Source: a virus
Reading direction: 5' to 3' (one strand)
Length of the DNA stretch: 31,627 nucleotides
Virus record (IMG/VR): IMGVR_UViG_3300025646_000198
Span: 1-31,627 of that record
The translations under genes and the position numbers were made by a program. This document shows positions 8,467 to 16,482 of this stretch, piece after piece; within the stretch, counting starts at the first letter, position 1; each line of letters begins with the position of its first letter. The notes below the pieces were generated by a model. It saw nothing but the letters and a program-made list of their open reading frames with translations, ran no database searches and was not told the origin of the DNA.

Positions 8467-9975
8467 TTATTCGGTTTCTATATCGTCTGGGTTTGATAGA
8501 TTTTGTGCGACACCTTGTGCGTTGGCTAAAACGTTATCAATTTCACTTGGGTCGCTTGTCGCCATCATTTGGCGTTGTCTATTGGTTTCATTATTCCCAC
8601 CATTAGCAATTAACTCTTGTTGTTGTCCCATAGGTTCTTCTACTTCGCTTAAATACTCATCAACATTACTAATCCACGATAATTGTTGTAAGGCATAGCG
8701 TTTGTTAAGCAAACCAAGTTGGTTAAGCGATACAAATTGCGTAATCTTGTCCATGTCGTTGCTTGGTAAGTGATGAGAATACTCAATTTCAATGTCGTTC
8801 ATATCGAATAGATACTTTTGACCTTCTCTACCACCAAATCGTTCCACGAACGATAAGGTAATACCTAATATGACACTTAATGCTGATGAGAAGAAACGTT
8901 CTTTTTCTTTTGCTAAATCAAGGAACGCTTTTAATTTAAGTTTTAACGCAGGTTCGGAAGCGTTTTGAGCAAACTCGGGACGATTAAAGTCAAACACACG
9001 AGATACACTTTCAATGTTTTGATAAATGTTATCTAACAAGTTTTGTGTATCGCTTTGGTCTAACGGATTAGTCAAGAACTTCGCATTAGCGTTATCGCCT
9101 TCAATGGCAAGAACACGATTATTTTTTAACATGGACACGAATTGTTCTTGTTCTTCATCATTACCAACTCTTACGTTTTGTAACATAAGCACATATTTCA
9201 CTTGGTCATCGACATTTTGAATACGTGCGTTTTGAATGGTGTTATAAGCACTAATTAGTCCATACACAGGTCTTGCGTCACCAAACATTAACTCATTGTT
9301 CTTGAACTCAATAATCGGCACTTCGCCTAATTGGTGTTCGGTTATTTCTGCTTGTCCTTCAAAGGAATATAAAGGCAAGGTATTGGCAATCGACAAGTCA
9401 TTAACGGAAACAGTGCGTAAGTTATAGAAATTGACATCATCATAGACATAGACACGATAATACTCATATTTCGAGTTGTTGTTATACTCGGTTTGTTTAA
9501 GTAGCGTAAAAGCGAATAAGGGTTTGGGTTTGACCGATGTATCATAGACTACGTTAGTCAGTTCAGGGTCAAGCGAAACATAGCGTGGAAAGGTATCGCC
9601 CACTTCGGTATAGACCAACATGTAGCCACTACCCGTTTTAGAGGCATTAAGACCGACATCGTAGAGTTCTTTACCAAAATCACCAATCTTTAACTTCTTG
9701 TTAAAGTCAATGAGTTTCTTACGTTCTCGTTCTTTGTCGCTATACGTGGTAAAGTCGGGTAAATCACCAATGAACATTTCGGTAGCAGTATCGACTATCT
9801 TTTTAGCGATATTAACCTTGTATAAGACGTTCGGTAATTCACCTGTGTAAAACTTTTTATCTTCATTAACTTTGTTGATAACATCAAGTGTGTGAAGTTC
9901 TAACGCTTTGCGTATGACTTCAACAAACGTGCTGTCATCTCGTAATTGTTCTTTTGTGTAGTTTAATTTAATCAT
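8467..9975 (-). CDS. Portal protein (SPP1 gp6-type)
   Basis: 502 residues, the usual length of SPP1-type portals. The N-terminus is helical (FVEVIRKALELHTLDVINKV). The wing region includes FYTGELPNVLYKVNIAKKIV and SGYMLVYTEVGDTFPRYVSLDPE. A long crown/stem helical region follows (LLDNIYQNIESVSRVFDF, ALKLKLKAFLDLAKEKERFF). The Gln/Asn-rich tail is flexible. Portals form the dodecameric ring at one capsid vertex through which DNA is pumped. The ATG overlaps the terminase stop (ATGA), so the two are coupled. A terminator follows the gene. Confidence 0.9.
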   Translation of the reverse strand: MIKLNYTKEQLRDDSTFVEVIRKALELHTLDVINKVNEDKKFYTGELPNVLYKVNIAKKIVDTATEMFIGDLPDFTTYSDKERERKKLIDFNKKLKIGDFGKELYDVGLNASKTGSGYMLVYTEVGDTFPRYVSLDPELTNVVYDTSVKPKPLFAFTLLKQTEYNNNSKYEYYRVYVYDDVNFYNLRTVSVNDLSIANTLPLYSFEGQAEITEHQLGEVPIIEFKNNELMFGDARPVYGLISAYNTIQNARIQNVDDQVKYVLMLQNVRVGNDEEQEQFVSMLKNNRVLAIEGDNANAKFLTNPLDQSDTQNLLDNIYQNIESVSRVFDFNRPEFAQNASEPALKLKLKAFLDLAKEKERFFSSALSVILGITLSFVERFGGREGQKYLFDMNDIEIEYSHHLPSNDMDKITQFVSLNQLGLLNKRYALQQLSWISNVDEYLSEVEEPMGQQQELIANGGNNETNRQRQMMATSDPSEIDNVLANAQGVAQNLSNPDDIETE

Positions 9976-11582
9976 AGTTTTATGTTTCCACCTCTAAAAG
10001 CACGATTGATTCTTTCAATGTTGCTACCTAATACTATTTTACCACTATTTGAATAGCGAATTTCGTTGAGGTATTGGGTTGTGCTATCTACTTCGTCATC
10101 GTGGTCGGAATTAGGGAAACGCATAAACTGTTGAATGTAATCTTCAATGTTCTTATCAAGTTCTTCGCTTGGTATAAAAATGTTCCCTGCTTCAAAGTAA
10201 GGTGTGACGGCACTTGCCCTTGCTAATTTGGATTCTTTGGGGTTAATTGCCACGATACCACCGATTTCTTTATTAAGCGTTTCAATAACAGCACCACCAT
10301 TCGCACGTTTTTCAATGTATATGCGTCTTGCTTGTGGGTATGTTGCCGTCATTTGTTTAATCATCTCAACGGTTTCGGTAAAGGACATACGTTTTTTAAT
10401 ACGCTTGATTAAATAATGATTACCACCTTTTCTACCCCACACTTGTCCTGCCACGAAGTCGGAACTCGCTTTATTGTCAATCGCTAAATCCCACGATTGA
10501 ACGACTTCATCAAACACAGTCGGTAAATCGGCTTTGGTGTAATGCTTAAACATGTGGCGTTGAAACAAGTTACCATTTTCGATAGATGGTTTGCCCATAT
10601 AGAGTGAGTTCCATACACGCTTACCCACGTTCTTATAAGTCAAATCTGCCCATTGTGCGTCACGTCCCAACTCGGGACACAACATCTCGCCTTTCTTACG
10701 ATTAAGCACGTCAAAACCACCATCAGCAACTTCGGGTATATTTACGACTAACCACCCATTACTCTTGGACAACTTACCGATTAAGTCGTCTTCGTGCCAA
10801 CGAGTATGTATTACGATAATCGCATTTCCTTTACCTTCGGCACGAGTTAGCACCGAATCACGAAACATTTGTTCAACTTTATCACGAACATTACCGTTAT
10901 AGGCTTCTTCCCCGTTCTTGTAGGGATCATCGACTATGATTAAACGACCACCATTACCCGTAATACCACCTGTGATACCAACGGACATAATGCCTCCTCG
11001 ATGTCCTTTGACTTCAAAGAGCGATTTATTATCTTGGGAAGGGGAAATGTCTAAACCCCATATCTCTTTCCAAAAGCGTTTTGCTTTTTGTCGGTTCTTA
11101 TCACCAAATCGTTCGGCTAACTCGCTATTGTAAGCCGTAAGAATAGCCATAGAATCGGGATTGCGACCAACAAACCACGATGGAAGTGTTTCAGTAAAGG
11201 TGTATGACTTACCAACTCGTGGAGGCACTGATAAACAAAGTCTAACTGACTGTCCTTTTTCAATTTTTGTTACCGTATCTTGTATTATTTCAGCCAAAAA
11301 TCGGTGAAACTTGGTAGGTATAAAGCCTGGTATGGTGTAGCGAAGATAATCAAGGTATGATAGTCTTGCGTTTGCCTTTTCAAGTTCTTTTCGGTAGATA
11401 GCAAGGTTTTCTTCGGGAATCGTTTTGCGAAACTCAACCAATTTCTTAATCTTTTCATCGTCAATGTTCTCACTTTTCTGTGAGGGTTTCGGTTTCTTTG
11501 CTTTCAAGATGTTCAAGTCATTATTCACACTCTCTTTTTGAGCAGTGATAAGTGCTTGTGCTAATTTTTGTTCAATCGACAT
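9972..11582 (-). CDS. terL: Terminase large subunit (packaging ATPase-nuclease)
   Basis: 536 residues. The ATPase domain has Walker A VPPRVGKS (119-126), a following PSWFVGRNPDSMAILTAY segment typical of the Terminase_6 family, Walker B LIIVDD (214-219), and a coupling motif near IIVIHTRWHEDD. The RNase H-fold nuclease has acidic residues D365 (SWDLA), E424 (IEKRANG) and D495/D499 (HDDEVDS). All key residues are present, so it should be active. It powers DNA translocation into the prohead and cuts the concatemer. It starts one base after the stop of the zinc-ribbon gene and overlaps the portal gene by 4 bases. Confidence 0.95.
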   Translation of the reverse strand: MSIEQKLAQALITAQKESVNNDLNILKAKKPKPSQKSENIDDEKIKKLVEFRKTIPEENLAIYRKELEKANARLSYLDYLRYTIPGFIPTKFHRFLAEIIQDTVTKIEKGQSVRLCLSVPPRVGKSYTFTETLPSWFVGRNPDSMAILTAYNSELAERFGDKNRQKAKRFWKEIWGLDISPSQDNKSLFEVKGHRGGIMSVGITGGITGNGGRLIIVDDPYKNGEEAYNGNVRDKVEQMFRDSVLTRAEGKGNAIIVIHTRWHEDDLIGKLSKSNGWLVVNIPEVADGGFDVLNRKKGEMLCPELGRDAQWADLTYKNVGKRVWNSLYMGKPSIENGNLFQRHMFKHYTKADLPTVFDEVVQSWDLAIDNKASSDFVAGQVWGRKGGNHYLIKRIKKRMSFTETVEMIKQMTATYPQARRIYIEKRANGGAVIETLNKEIGGIVAINPKESKLARASAVTPYFEAGNIFIPSEELDKNIEDYIQQFMRFPNSDHDDEVDSTTQYLNEIRYSNSGKIVLGSNIERINRAFRGGNIKL

Positions 11583-11583
11583 G

Positions 11584-11859
11584 TTATTTCGCCTTTAACC
11601 AATGGTGTTGGCAAAACTCTTGATACGACACAACCGTAGTCTCCCCACACTTTAAGCATACAACACCAACTTTTTGTGGAGGTGTTCCACGCCAATAAGG
11701 CATTTTCTTTTTAATGAAACACGATTCACCACAAAATCGGCAAATAGACGCACTTTTTACATCGTATTGAGTGTTATTTTCATCATTATCACTCATTTTG
11801 ATAGTGCTTACATCATCGCTTGAAAGTGGTTTCATAAAAACAAACTTATTCCGTTTCAT
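11584..11859 (-). CDS. Small zinc-ribbon protein between the terminase genes
   Basis: 91 residues. The frame is open back to 11937, but ATG 11859 (MKRNKFVFMK) has GGAG 6 bases upstream and overlaps the terS stop by only 14 bases, so I prefer it. Two CxxC pairs (ICRFCGESCF and VCLKCGETT) lie about 27 residues apart and make a probable zinc ribbon, followed by CQHHW. A zinc-ribbon protein between the two terminase subunits is unusual. It might assist pac recognition or late transcription, but nothing in the sequence proves a function. Confidence 0.7.
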   Translation of the reverse strand: MKRNKFVFMKPLSSDDVSTIKMSDNDENNTQYDVKSASICRFCGESCFIKKKMPYWRGTPPQKVGVVCLKCGETTVVSYQEFCQHHWLKAK

Positions 11860-12427
11860 GTGGGACTCCATCTTCGGTAATATATTCTTTGGGTTTCTTT
11901 TGAACTTCCAATGTCTTAATCGTTTCTTTCTTCTCAATTAACATCAATGCTTGTTTCTCTGCGTCACTTAAAGTCGCCAACACTTTGGCATACTCGTTTT
12001 GATCACTGATGGCGTGTTGCTTACCATAGACTTGTGGGACTTGGTTTTCTAACAAGAACTTTAAGGCATTAAATCTTACATTAGGAGGTATATCTTCTTC
12101 CAACCATACGGGTTCGCCATCTCGGTTTAGAATTTGTCGTCTAATGGTTTGTTTCCCCAGTGCCATTTCAAACATCGACATTGACAACATCGTGTTAGCA
12201 AACTCTTTACCCTTGACGAACGCACCCAATGTTTCGGGGTATTTTCTATTAAGTTCTTCCCACTCTTTTTTATTAAGCGTTAAGTATTTGGCAATCTCGG
12301 TTTGTGTTTTACCATTGGTAGCCCACACATAGATATTCTTTACTGTTTGTTTAATGGTATCGTTCAACGTATCATCTAACGTTGCCACATAATCATCTGC
12401 CATTTGTTTGATAACTTTTTTGGACAT
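11846..12427 (-). CDS. terS: Terminase small subunit
   Basis: 193 residues. The N-terminal half contains a helix-turn-helix (NGKTQTEIAKYLTLNKKEWEEL, ~55-76), the DNA-recognition part of small terminases. A central helical segment follows (ANTMLSMSMFEMALG). Residues ~115-150 (PPNVRFNALKFLLENQVPQVYG) match the oligomerisation region common in this family, and the C-terminus is charged. It binds the packaging site and recruits the large subunit. It is the first gene of the late operon, with GAGGGAAG before the ATG and a good promoter just upstream. Confidence 0.85.
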   Translation of the reverse strand: MSKKVIKQMADDYVATLDDTLNDTIKQTVKNIYVWATNGKTQTEIAKYLTLNKKEWEELNRKYPETLGAFVKGKEFANTMLSMSMFEMALGKQTIRRQILNRDGEPVWLEEDIPPNVRFNALKFLLENQVPQVYGKQHAISDQNEYAKVLATLSDAEKQALMLIEKKETIKTLEVQKKPKEYITEDGVPHETE

Positions 12428-12444
12428 AACTTCCCTCTCACTTC

Positions 12445-12473
12445 ATTTTACCATATGCGATATTACGACACAA
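12445..12473 (-). promoter_or_regulatory. Promoter of the terminase operon
   Basis: On the minus strand TTGTGT (12473-12468), a 17-base spacer and TAAAAT (12450-12445) preceded by TGG (extended -10). The predicted start lies about 10 bases before terS, leaving just room for its ribosome site. The -35 box is weak, the -10 good. Confidence 0.5.
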
Positions 12474-12850
12474 AAGTAATATAACCATAGTATAAGTCCC
12501 AAAATAATTATTTATATATTTAGAAAAGATATTACATATTTTTATAAAATTTTATTTATTATTTATAAACTATCACTATTTATTTATATGGGGGAGTATA
12601 TATTTATATAAACTATTACTATATATTTATAATACCTATTCCTACGTATATATACCTATGCTTATATATATAATTTAAGACTATTTATTTCTTTAAGACT
12701 ATATATATACTTTTATATACCTATCTCTATATATAATACCTATCTCTATATATAATACCTATCTCTATATATAAATAACTATATATAGGTATAATAACTA
12801 TCTCTATATATCTTAAAGACTATTATATATTTTTATGTATTATATACGGG
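12474..12850. repeat. AT-rich repeat region between accessory and late operons (candidate origin/control region)
   Basis: About 380 bases of almost pure A/T without a plausible gene. Three perfect tandem copies of ATACCTATCTCTATATATA lie at 12717-12735, 12736-12754 and 12755-12773, with a degenerate fourth at 12794-12811. Upstream are looser relatives such as AACTATCACTATTTAT near 12568 and TACCTATTCCTACG near 12633. Tandem iterons in easily melted DNA at an operon boundary are typical of replication origins or regulator-binding arrays. Which one applies here is not shown. Confidence 0.6.
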
Positions 12851-13265
12851 CTCTGTCCCCCCTTTGTTTCTTGCGTGTTTCCTTGACCCCCACCACACCC
12901 CACGCCAAAAGTCAAGCATAATTTTGTAAAGTTTGAGAGAGTGAAGCAGTCCCAACCCCAAGCAAGGAAGCGATAGGCAAGGCGTGGCATAGTGGGAACA
13001 AGTGGGAAAGATAGGCAAGGGAAAAGCAAGGCCCGAATAGTCAAGATATGCCCTTATCTTCTTATACTGTGTATCACCCACTATATAGCAATATACACTC
13101 ATAGTAGGATTCTTTCTATAAAGGCATTTATAAGCCCATAGAAAAGAAAAGTATATTTTTAATATGTTTATACCTGGAAGCAATAGTTTGGTCTTAAATA
13201 GGCCTTTATGAGCGTTATAACACTATTCGGTAATAAAAACATCTTAAAAGATAAAAACATAAAAG
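12851..13265. other. Non-coding GC-richer patch and flank, function unknown
   Basis: Abruptly GC-richer than the AT tract beside it. On the minus strand it is pyrimidine-rich, with CCTTGCCTATC twice and TTCCCACT twice near 12960-13020, and a G-run around 12900. Two overlapping short frames exist (to 116 codons), but neither has a ribosome site or protein-like composition. I see no gene. It may belong to an origin, a packaging site or an RNA. Confidence 0.4.
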
Positions 13266-13301
13266 CAAAAGAAAAGCCCGTTGAGGTGATCGCAGGGCTT
13301 T
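13266..13301 (-). terminator. Intrinsic terminator of accessory operon
   Basis: On the minus strand AAAGCCC (13301-13295), a 15-base loop and GGGCTTT (13279-13273) run into TTCTTTTG. It lies 24 bases after the last gene of the accessory operon. Confidence 0.8.
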
Positions 13302-13324
13302 AATGGTCTTTTAATTATCTTTGA

Positions 13325-13540
13325 TTATGGTCTTAATTCTTTGATAATCTTTTCATTATGTTTAATTCGGTAATAGTTAGGCCTTAATTGGTTAATGATA
13401 AAGTCACACGCTTCAAGAGCGTTGTTACTTACGGCATAATACTCTGCTGACTTCATTATCTGGGCTTCATCATTAAATAAAATATAACTGACCATAAACG
13501 TGTTAGGCTTTGAATAGACGGTGATGTATAAGTCTTTCAT
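13325..13540 (-). CDS. Hypothetical protein, last gene of accessory operon
   Basis: 71 residues, not recognised. The pattern is a β-hairpin (YITVYSKPNTFMVSYILFND), a helix (NNALEACDFIINQL) and a basic C-terminus (RIKHNEKIIKELRP). The ATG begins one base after the stop of the ribbon-helix-helix gene, whose last codons supply a GAGGA ribosome site, so the two are probably co-translated. A terminator follows. Confidence 0.65.
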   Translation of the reverse strand: MKDLYITVYSKPNTFMVSYILFNDEAQIMKSAEYYAVSNNALEACDFIINQLRPNYYRIKHNEKIIKELRP

Positions 13541-13541
13541 G

Positions 13542-13694
13542 TTATTCCTCTTTGTTTGTTTTATAAATAACGGCTAAGTTTAATAAATAAATAACTTGCT
13601 TATTGACGCTTCTATACTCTTCCGTTGCCATGTTTCGAATAAGATCCATTAACTCAGAAGGTATGGAAAGCGTCACTGTATCAGTCTTGGTCAT
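13542..13694 (-). CDS. Ribbon-helix-helix (Arc/CopG-type) DNA-binding protein
   Basis: 50 residues. An N-terminal β-strand TDTVTLSIPSELMD, helix one (LMDLIRNMATEE) and helix two (SVNKQVIYLLNLAVIY) give the Arc/CopG layout, in which a dimer inserts the strand into the DNA major groove. The gene overlaps the stop of the upstream gene by 14 bases and ends one base before the next ATG. As the only clear transcription factor in this operon it could autoregulate it or control neighbouring promoters. The target is unknown. The family call is fairly secure despite the small size. Confidence 0.75.
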   Translation of the reverse strand: MTKTDTVTLSIPSELMDLIRNMATEEYRSVNKQVIYLLNLAVIYKTNKEE

Positions 13695-14280
13695 GGTATC
13701 GGCTTCCATCAGCATAAAATTCTAAGCCATACATCTCAGCAAAGTCTTGGGCGTCTTCAATGGTGACATCATAGAGTGAATAGCCTATTGCTTTCCATTC
13801 TTCACAAAGTTTTACGTAAAGCGTCTTGAAGGCGTTAATAATAGCGTCAAGCATATAATCAGGAATCAATTGAGCAAAGTCTTCCAAGATGGTGACATTG
13901 ACATGCCAGCCAGCAGCGTAAGCATAACGCCCAGAAGACTTGACCTTCACTTCAATGGCTTCTTCTTTGTTTAATAACTCTATATTATTGATGACGGCTT
14001 CTTCAATTCCTTTGAGGCCTTTCATGGCTTGGATTAACTCAGGGCTGTTGAAGTTGTCACAGTTAAAGGAAACGCCATCGCCTTGACTGTATGAAAGTGA
14101 GAAGCGTGGATCAACGTCTATGGAATAAACGGCTTTTAAGTCTTCTGCCATGTTAATAGAGAAGGAATCAAAGCGTAAGCCTGTGACTTCTTCTTCCACG
14201 CCCTTACGGGCTACTTCTTGGGCTTCCTTGCTTAATTCATCAAAGTCATAAACGTGAAAGGTCTTAGTAACTTGCTTCAT
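13681..14280 (-). CDS. Conserved phage/plasmid protein with FDELS and SQGDG motifs
   Basis: 199 residues. It opens with VYDFDELSKEAQEVARKG and continues with FSINMAEDLKAVYSIDVDP and FSLSYSQGDGVSFNC (~82-96). I recall a widespread phage and plasmid family with the same start (YxFDELSxxAKxxA) and the same SQGDG(V/A)xF core, but know no established function for it. The C-terminal half is helical (MLDAIINAFKTLYVKLCEEW). It follows the 199-residue gene by 3 bases and overlaps the ribbon-helix-helix gene. It ends with TGA. Acidic overall, so a DNA-mimic or anti-host role is conceivable but unsupported. Confidence 0.7.
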   Translation of the reverse strand: MKQVTKTFHVYDFDELSKEAQEVARKGVEEEVTGLRFDSFSINMAEDLKAVYSIDVDPRFSLSYSQGDGVSFNCDNFNSPELIQAMKGLKGIEEAVINNIELLNKEEAIEVKVKSSGRYAYAAGWHVNVTILEDFAQLIPDYMLDAIINAFKTLYVKLCEEWKAIGYSLYDVTIEDAQDFAEMYGLEFYADGSRYHDQD

Positions 14281-14283
14281 GGT

Positions 14284-14883
14284 CTATTTATCTCCTTTGA
14301 CGTGGTCTTCAATGGCTTCCCAGATGGATTGCTTATCACACTCAGCACAAACTTCAAATACTTCACCGTCAGGGCCTTCAACTTCAATCATATCGGAGTG
14401 TGCTGTAACTTTTACATTATAAGAAAGGCTATTAACTTTGATTGAATTATAAACGTCAGCAGAGTCAATGGCTTCATAGAAGAAGTAATCTTCTTCATTA
14501 TCGTCAAGAATAACGGCTTCAACTGTATAGTTACCTCTTACATCTCCATAACGGTGAAAGGACACTATTTTATAGTTACGGCCTTTGAATTTTACATTAT
14601 GCCATTGAATATCGTGATCAATGTTTCCACTCCAATTATATGAATTGAAGCCTTTGACATATTCAAAGCCGTCACCTTCTTCACCATCTTCAAACGCTTC
14701 CAGGATTCTTTTAGTCAAATAAGCATTAACTTCATATTCAAGTAACGCCTCAGCAATTTTAACGGCCTGAGGAAGGAAAGGCTTTTCTTCTGCTTTGGTT
14801 AATGTTACGGGCTGACCAAACACTTCCACGGCTTTCCCGTCTAAGTCTTTCAGATCGGCAATAATCTTTTCTAAGTTTGACAT
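14284..14883 (-). CDS. Hypothetical acidic protein, first gene of accessory operon
   Basis: 199 residues, not recognised. The N-terminal helix is MSNLEKIIADLKDL. A helical segment at ~38-70 (VKIAEALLEYEVNAYLTKRI) is followed by an acidic β-rich half with many Asp, Glu and Tyr (LDDNEEDYFFYEAID). It ends in a small CAECDKQSIWEAIEDHVKG helix. AAAGGAG precedes the ATG, and an 8-bp hairpin sits directly upstream of that site, so translation may be regulated. GGCC sites and GC-rich codons set this gene and the next apart from the rest of the genome. Confidence 0.65.
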   Translation of the reverse strand: MSNLEKIIADLKDLDGKAVEVFGQPVTLTKAEEKPFLPQAVKIAEALLEYEVNAYLTKRILEAFEDGEEGDGFEYVKGFNSYNWSGNIDHDIQWHNVKFKGRNYKIVSFHRYGDVRGNYTVEAVILDDNEEDYFFYEAIDSADVYNSIKVNSLSYNVKVTAHSDMIEVEGPDGEVFEVCAECDKQSIWEAIEDHVKGDK

Positions 14884-15371
14884 CTTCTTCTCCTTTGGCC
14901 TTGAAGGGCTTTACAATCAAGGCCTGGCAACTAACGGCAACGGCTTTATATCTTATAGGCTTCCTCCTTTGACTGATTAAAGAATAAAACATAATTAAAT
15001 AAAAAACAACTAAAACTTTTATAAATTATTGGAAACAGTAAAAAACTGCGATGAATAGCATGTAAAACTTTGCTGACTTTGGCGTTATGGTTAAGCCATG
15101 GAAGTTATAAAACTTAATCAAACAAACAAAAGACCAGGAGCAGAAACGCCACGCCGATCAACTGTGATGGCTTTGTTTTTTAATTTTACGCCCTTAAATG
15201 AAACACGCCCACGCAATACCAAAAACGCAATCAAAAGTCAATGCTATAATTTACTTTTAGCAATCCAGGCTATCGATTGCCAAAACTTTAACGCTTTACT
15301 CAATTAAAGTGATAGCAAAGTAGGGTAGGGGTAGGCTCACGTCCCAAGTAAATTTTCTTTATTTTTATCAA
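14884..15371 (-). promoter_or_regulatory. Long structured leader / intergenic region before accessory operon
   Basis: About 490 bases without a convincing gene. On the minus strand an 11-bp stem lies at 15285-15275 with 15265-15255 (one G-U pair, 9-base loop). An 8-bp stem GGCCTTGA/TCAAGGCC (14924-14917 with 14904-14897) sits immediately before the AAAGGAG ribosome site of 14883. An unused AAAGGAGG lies near 14970 with no start codon after it. A weak promoter TTGACT, 17 bases, TATTGC is at 15241-15213. This fits a regulated 5' leader. Confidence 0.45.
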
Positions 15372-15401
15372 TAAAAAAACGATACCAGTTAGAATATCGT
15401 T
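15372..15401 (-). terminator. Intrinsic terminator of early/replication operon
   Basis: On the minus strand AACGATA (15401-15395), a 10-base loop and TATCGTT (15384-15378) are followed by a run of T. It lies about 40 bases after the last early gene. Confidence 0.85.
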
Positions 15402-15441
15402 AATTTTCGTTTTGTTATTATGTTTTTTGGAGATAGGGGGG

Positions 15442-15669
15442 TTATTCTTCCACCTCCACAAACTCAATACGGCATTTCTTATCGTTATAATGATAAATCG
15501 TTTGCTTGTTGGCATAGAATCGTTTAACAATGGATCGTATCGTTTCTTTGGATTGTCCAGAAGCCTTGACTAATTGCCCAATGTTATCAAACACTTCCAC
15601 GATGTGCGATAACTCATCATCTTCTACCAACACAATGTAATACTTGTTGCGATAATATGGGTGTGTCAT
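15442..15669 (-). CDS. Small protein with possible helix-turn-helix, end of early operon
   Basis: 75 residues. A strand pair KYYIVLVEDDELSHIVEVFD is followed by NIGQLVKASGQSKETIRSIVKRF (~29-51), which reads as a helix-turn-helix, then a β-hairpin (YHYNDKKCRIEFVEVEE). It resembles small phage regulators that decide on repeated motifs, but I know no named family. GGAGGTAGC precedes the ATG. Last gene before the early terminator. Confidence 0.6.
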   Translation of the reverse strand: MTHPYYRNKYYIVLVEDDELSHIVEVFDNIGQLVKASGQSKETIRSIVKRFYANKQTIYHYNDKKCRIEFVEVEE

Positions 15670-15697
15670 TTTGCTACCTCCATAGCATTATCTTAAA

Positions 15698-16222
15698 CTA
15701 ATCTTCGTTATCTGGCAAGAACAATTCGTTATTACTTGCGTCTTCGCCATCTTCTTTGCCTAATTTGCGATATTTTGATACTTCTTTTACTCTAAAATCA
15801 ATGTAATCTTCAATTTCTATTTCTTCGGCAGTCTTGGTTTGTGCTTTATACAGTTCCATATCAACCGAATAATCATTTAACTCGGTAATCGTTGGGTGTG
15901 GGTATTTAATAATGCCTGTAACAACATAGACACGTCTTGAACCCCATTTATCAATCGTTCCCGTCATATGAACCATATCATTCTCTTTCAGTGTGCCAAA
16001 GATAACTCGTAAGTGCTTAAAGATAACCACTAACCATTTCTTGCGTTGGTAATACCCAAATTGAACCCACATCTCATCATATTTAGCGTGTCGCTTTACC
16101 CTACGAATACGACCATCACCCGACCAATTCTTAATCACATCTTCACCTGTGATGTAGAATGTTTCGGCTTCGGCAGTGCGTGGAAAGAACTTGTATTTAC
16201 GACCTTTATCAAAGTGTGCCAT
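15698..16222 (-). CDS. Hypothetical protein with possible OB-fold
   Basis: 174 residues. The basic N-terminus (MAHFDKGRKYKFFPRTAE) is followed by strands through WVQFGYYQRKKWLVVIFKHL and NDMVHMTGTIDKWGSRRVYVV (~100-120), a pattern like a β-barrel nucleic-acid-binding domain. The tail is very acidic (KEDGEDASNNELFLPDNED), as in proteins that bind SSB or compete with DNA. The start overlaps the stop of the previous gene. Nucleic-acid binding is an inference from strand pattern and charge only. Confidence 0.5.
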   Translation of the reverse strand: MAHFDKGRKYKFFPRTAEAETFYITGEDVIKNWSGDGRIRRVKRHAKYDEMWVQFGYYQRKKWLVVIFKHLRVIFGTLKENDMVHMTGTIDKWGSRRVYVVTGIIKYPHPTITELNDYSVDMELYKAQTKTAEEIEIEDYIDFRVKEVSKYRKLGKEDGEDASNNELFLPDNED

Positions 16223-16482
16223 TATTCTAACTCAAAAATCATAATACGACCAGCGTATTCATCGTTATCTTCGTTTTCTTGTAAAATTAAGTCGTAAAAA
16301 CCTAATCCAAACGTTCCAACTTGATAAGGACTGTCGGAGTTGTATTTGTCGTAATCAATATCATCGGGGTAATATAGTTCGTTTTGTTCTAAAATCATTT
16401 TAATTGTGTCGCCAAGACGAGTTGTTTGGTAAGATTCTTTATTGTTCCAAACATCTTCAAATACTACTAAAAATTGTTTCAT
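16222..16482 (-). CDS. Hypothetical acidic protein
   Basis: 86 residues, not recognised. The strand MKQFLVVFEDVWN precedes a helix (LGDTIKMILEQNEL), an Asp/Tyr-rich loop (YYPDDIDYDKYNSD) and two more strands ending GRIMIFELE. The start overlaps the upstream stop as ATGA and the stop overlaps the next ATG, so it is an integral part of the early operon. Confidence 0.6.
   Translation of the reverse strand: MKQFLVVFEDVWNNKESYQTTRLGDTIKMILEQNELYYPDDIDYDKYNSDSPYQVGTFGLGFYDLILQENEDNDEYAGRIMIFELE

Noticed and set aside
11860-11937. Upstream extension of the zinc-ribbon gene
   Set aside because: Would overlap terS by 92 bases with no ribosome site; ATG 11859 has GGAG at proper spacing.
12717-12773. 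CRISPR-like repeats
   Set aside because: The 19-bp units are directly tandem, without spacers, and low in complexity.
12823-13183. Two overlapping minus-strand frames (73 and 116 codons) in the GC-richer patch
   Set aside because: Cys/Pro/Leu-rich translation with no ribosome site, no coupling to neighbours and repeats better read as non-coding.
15098-15307. Plus-strand frame of 69 codons in the accessory leader
   Set aside because: It is the only plus-strand frame in a gap, but has no ribosome site and lies across stems that pair better on the minus strand.
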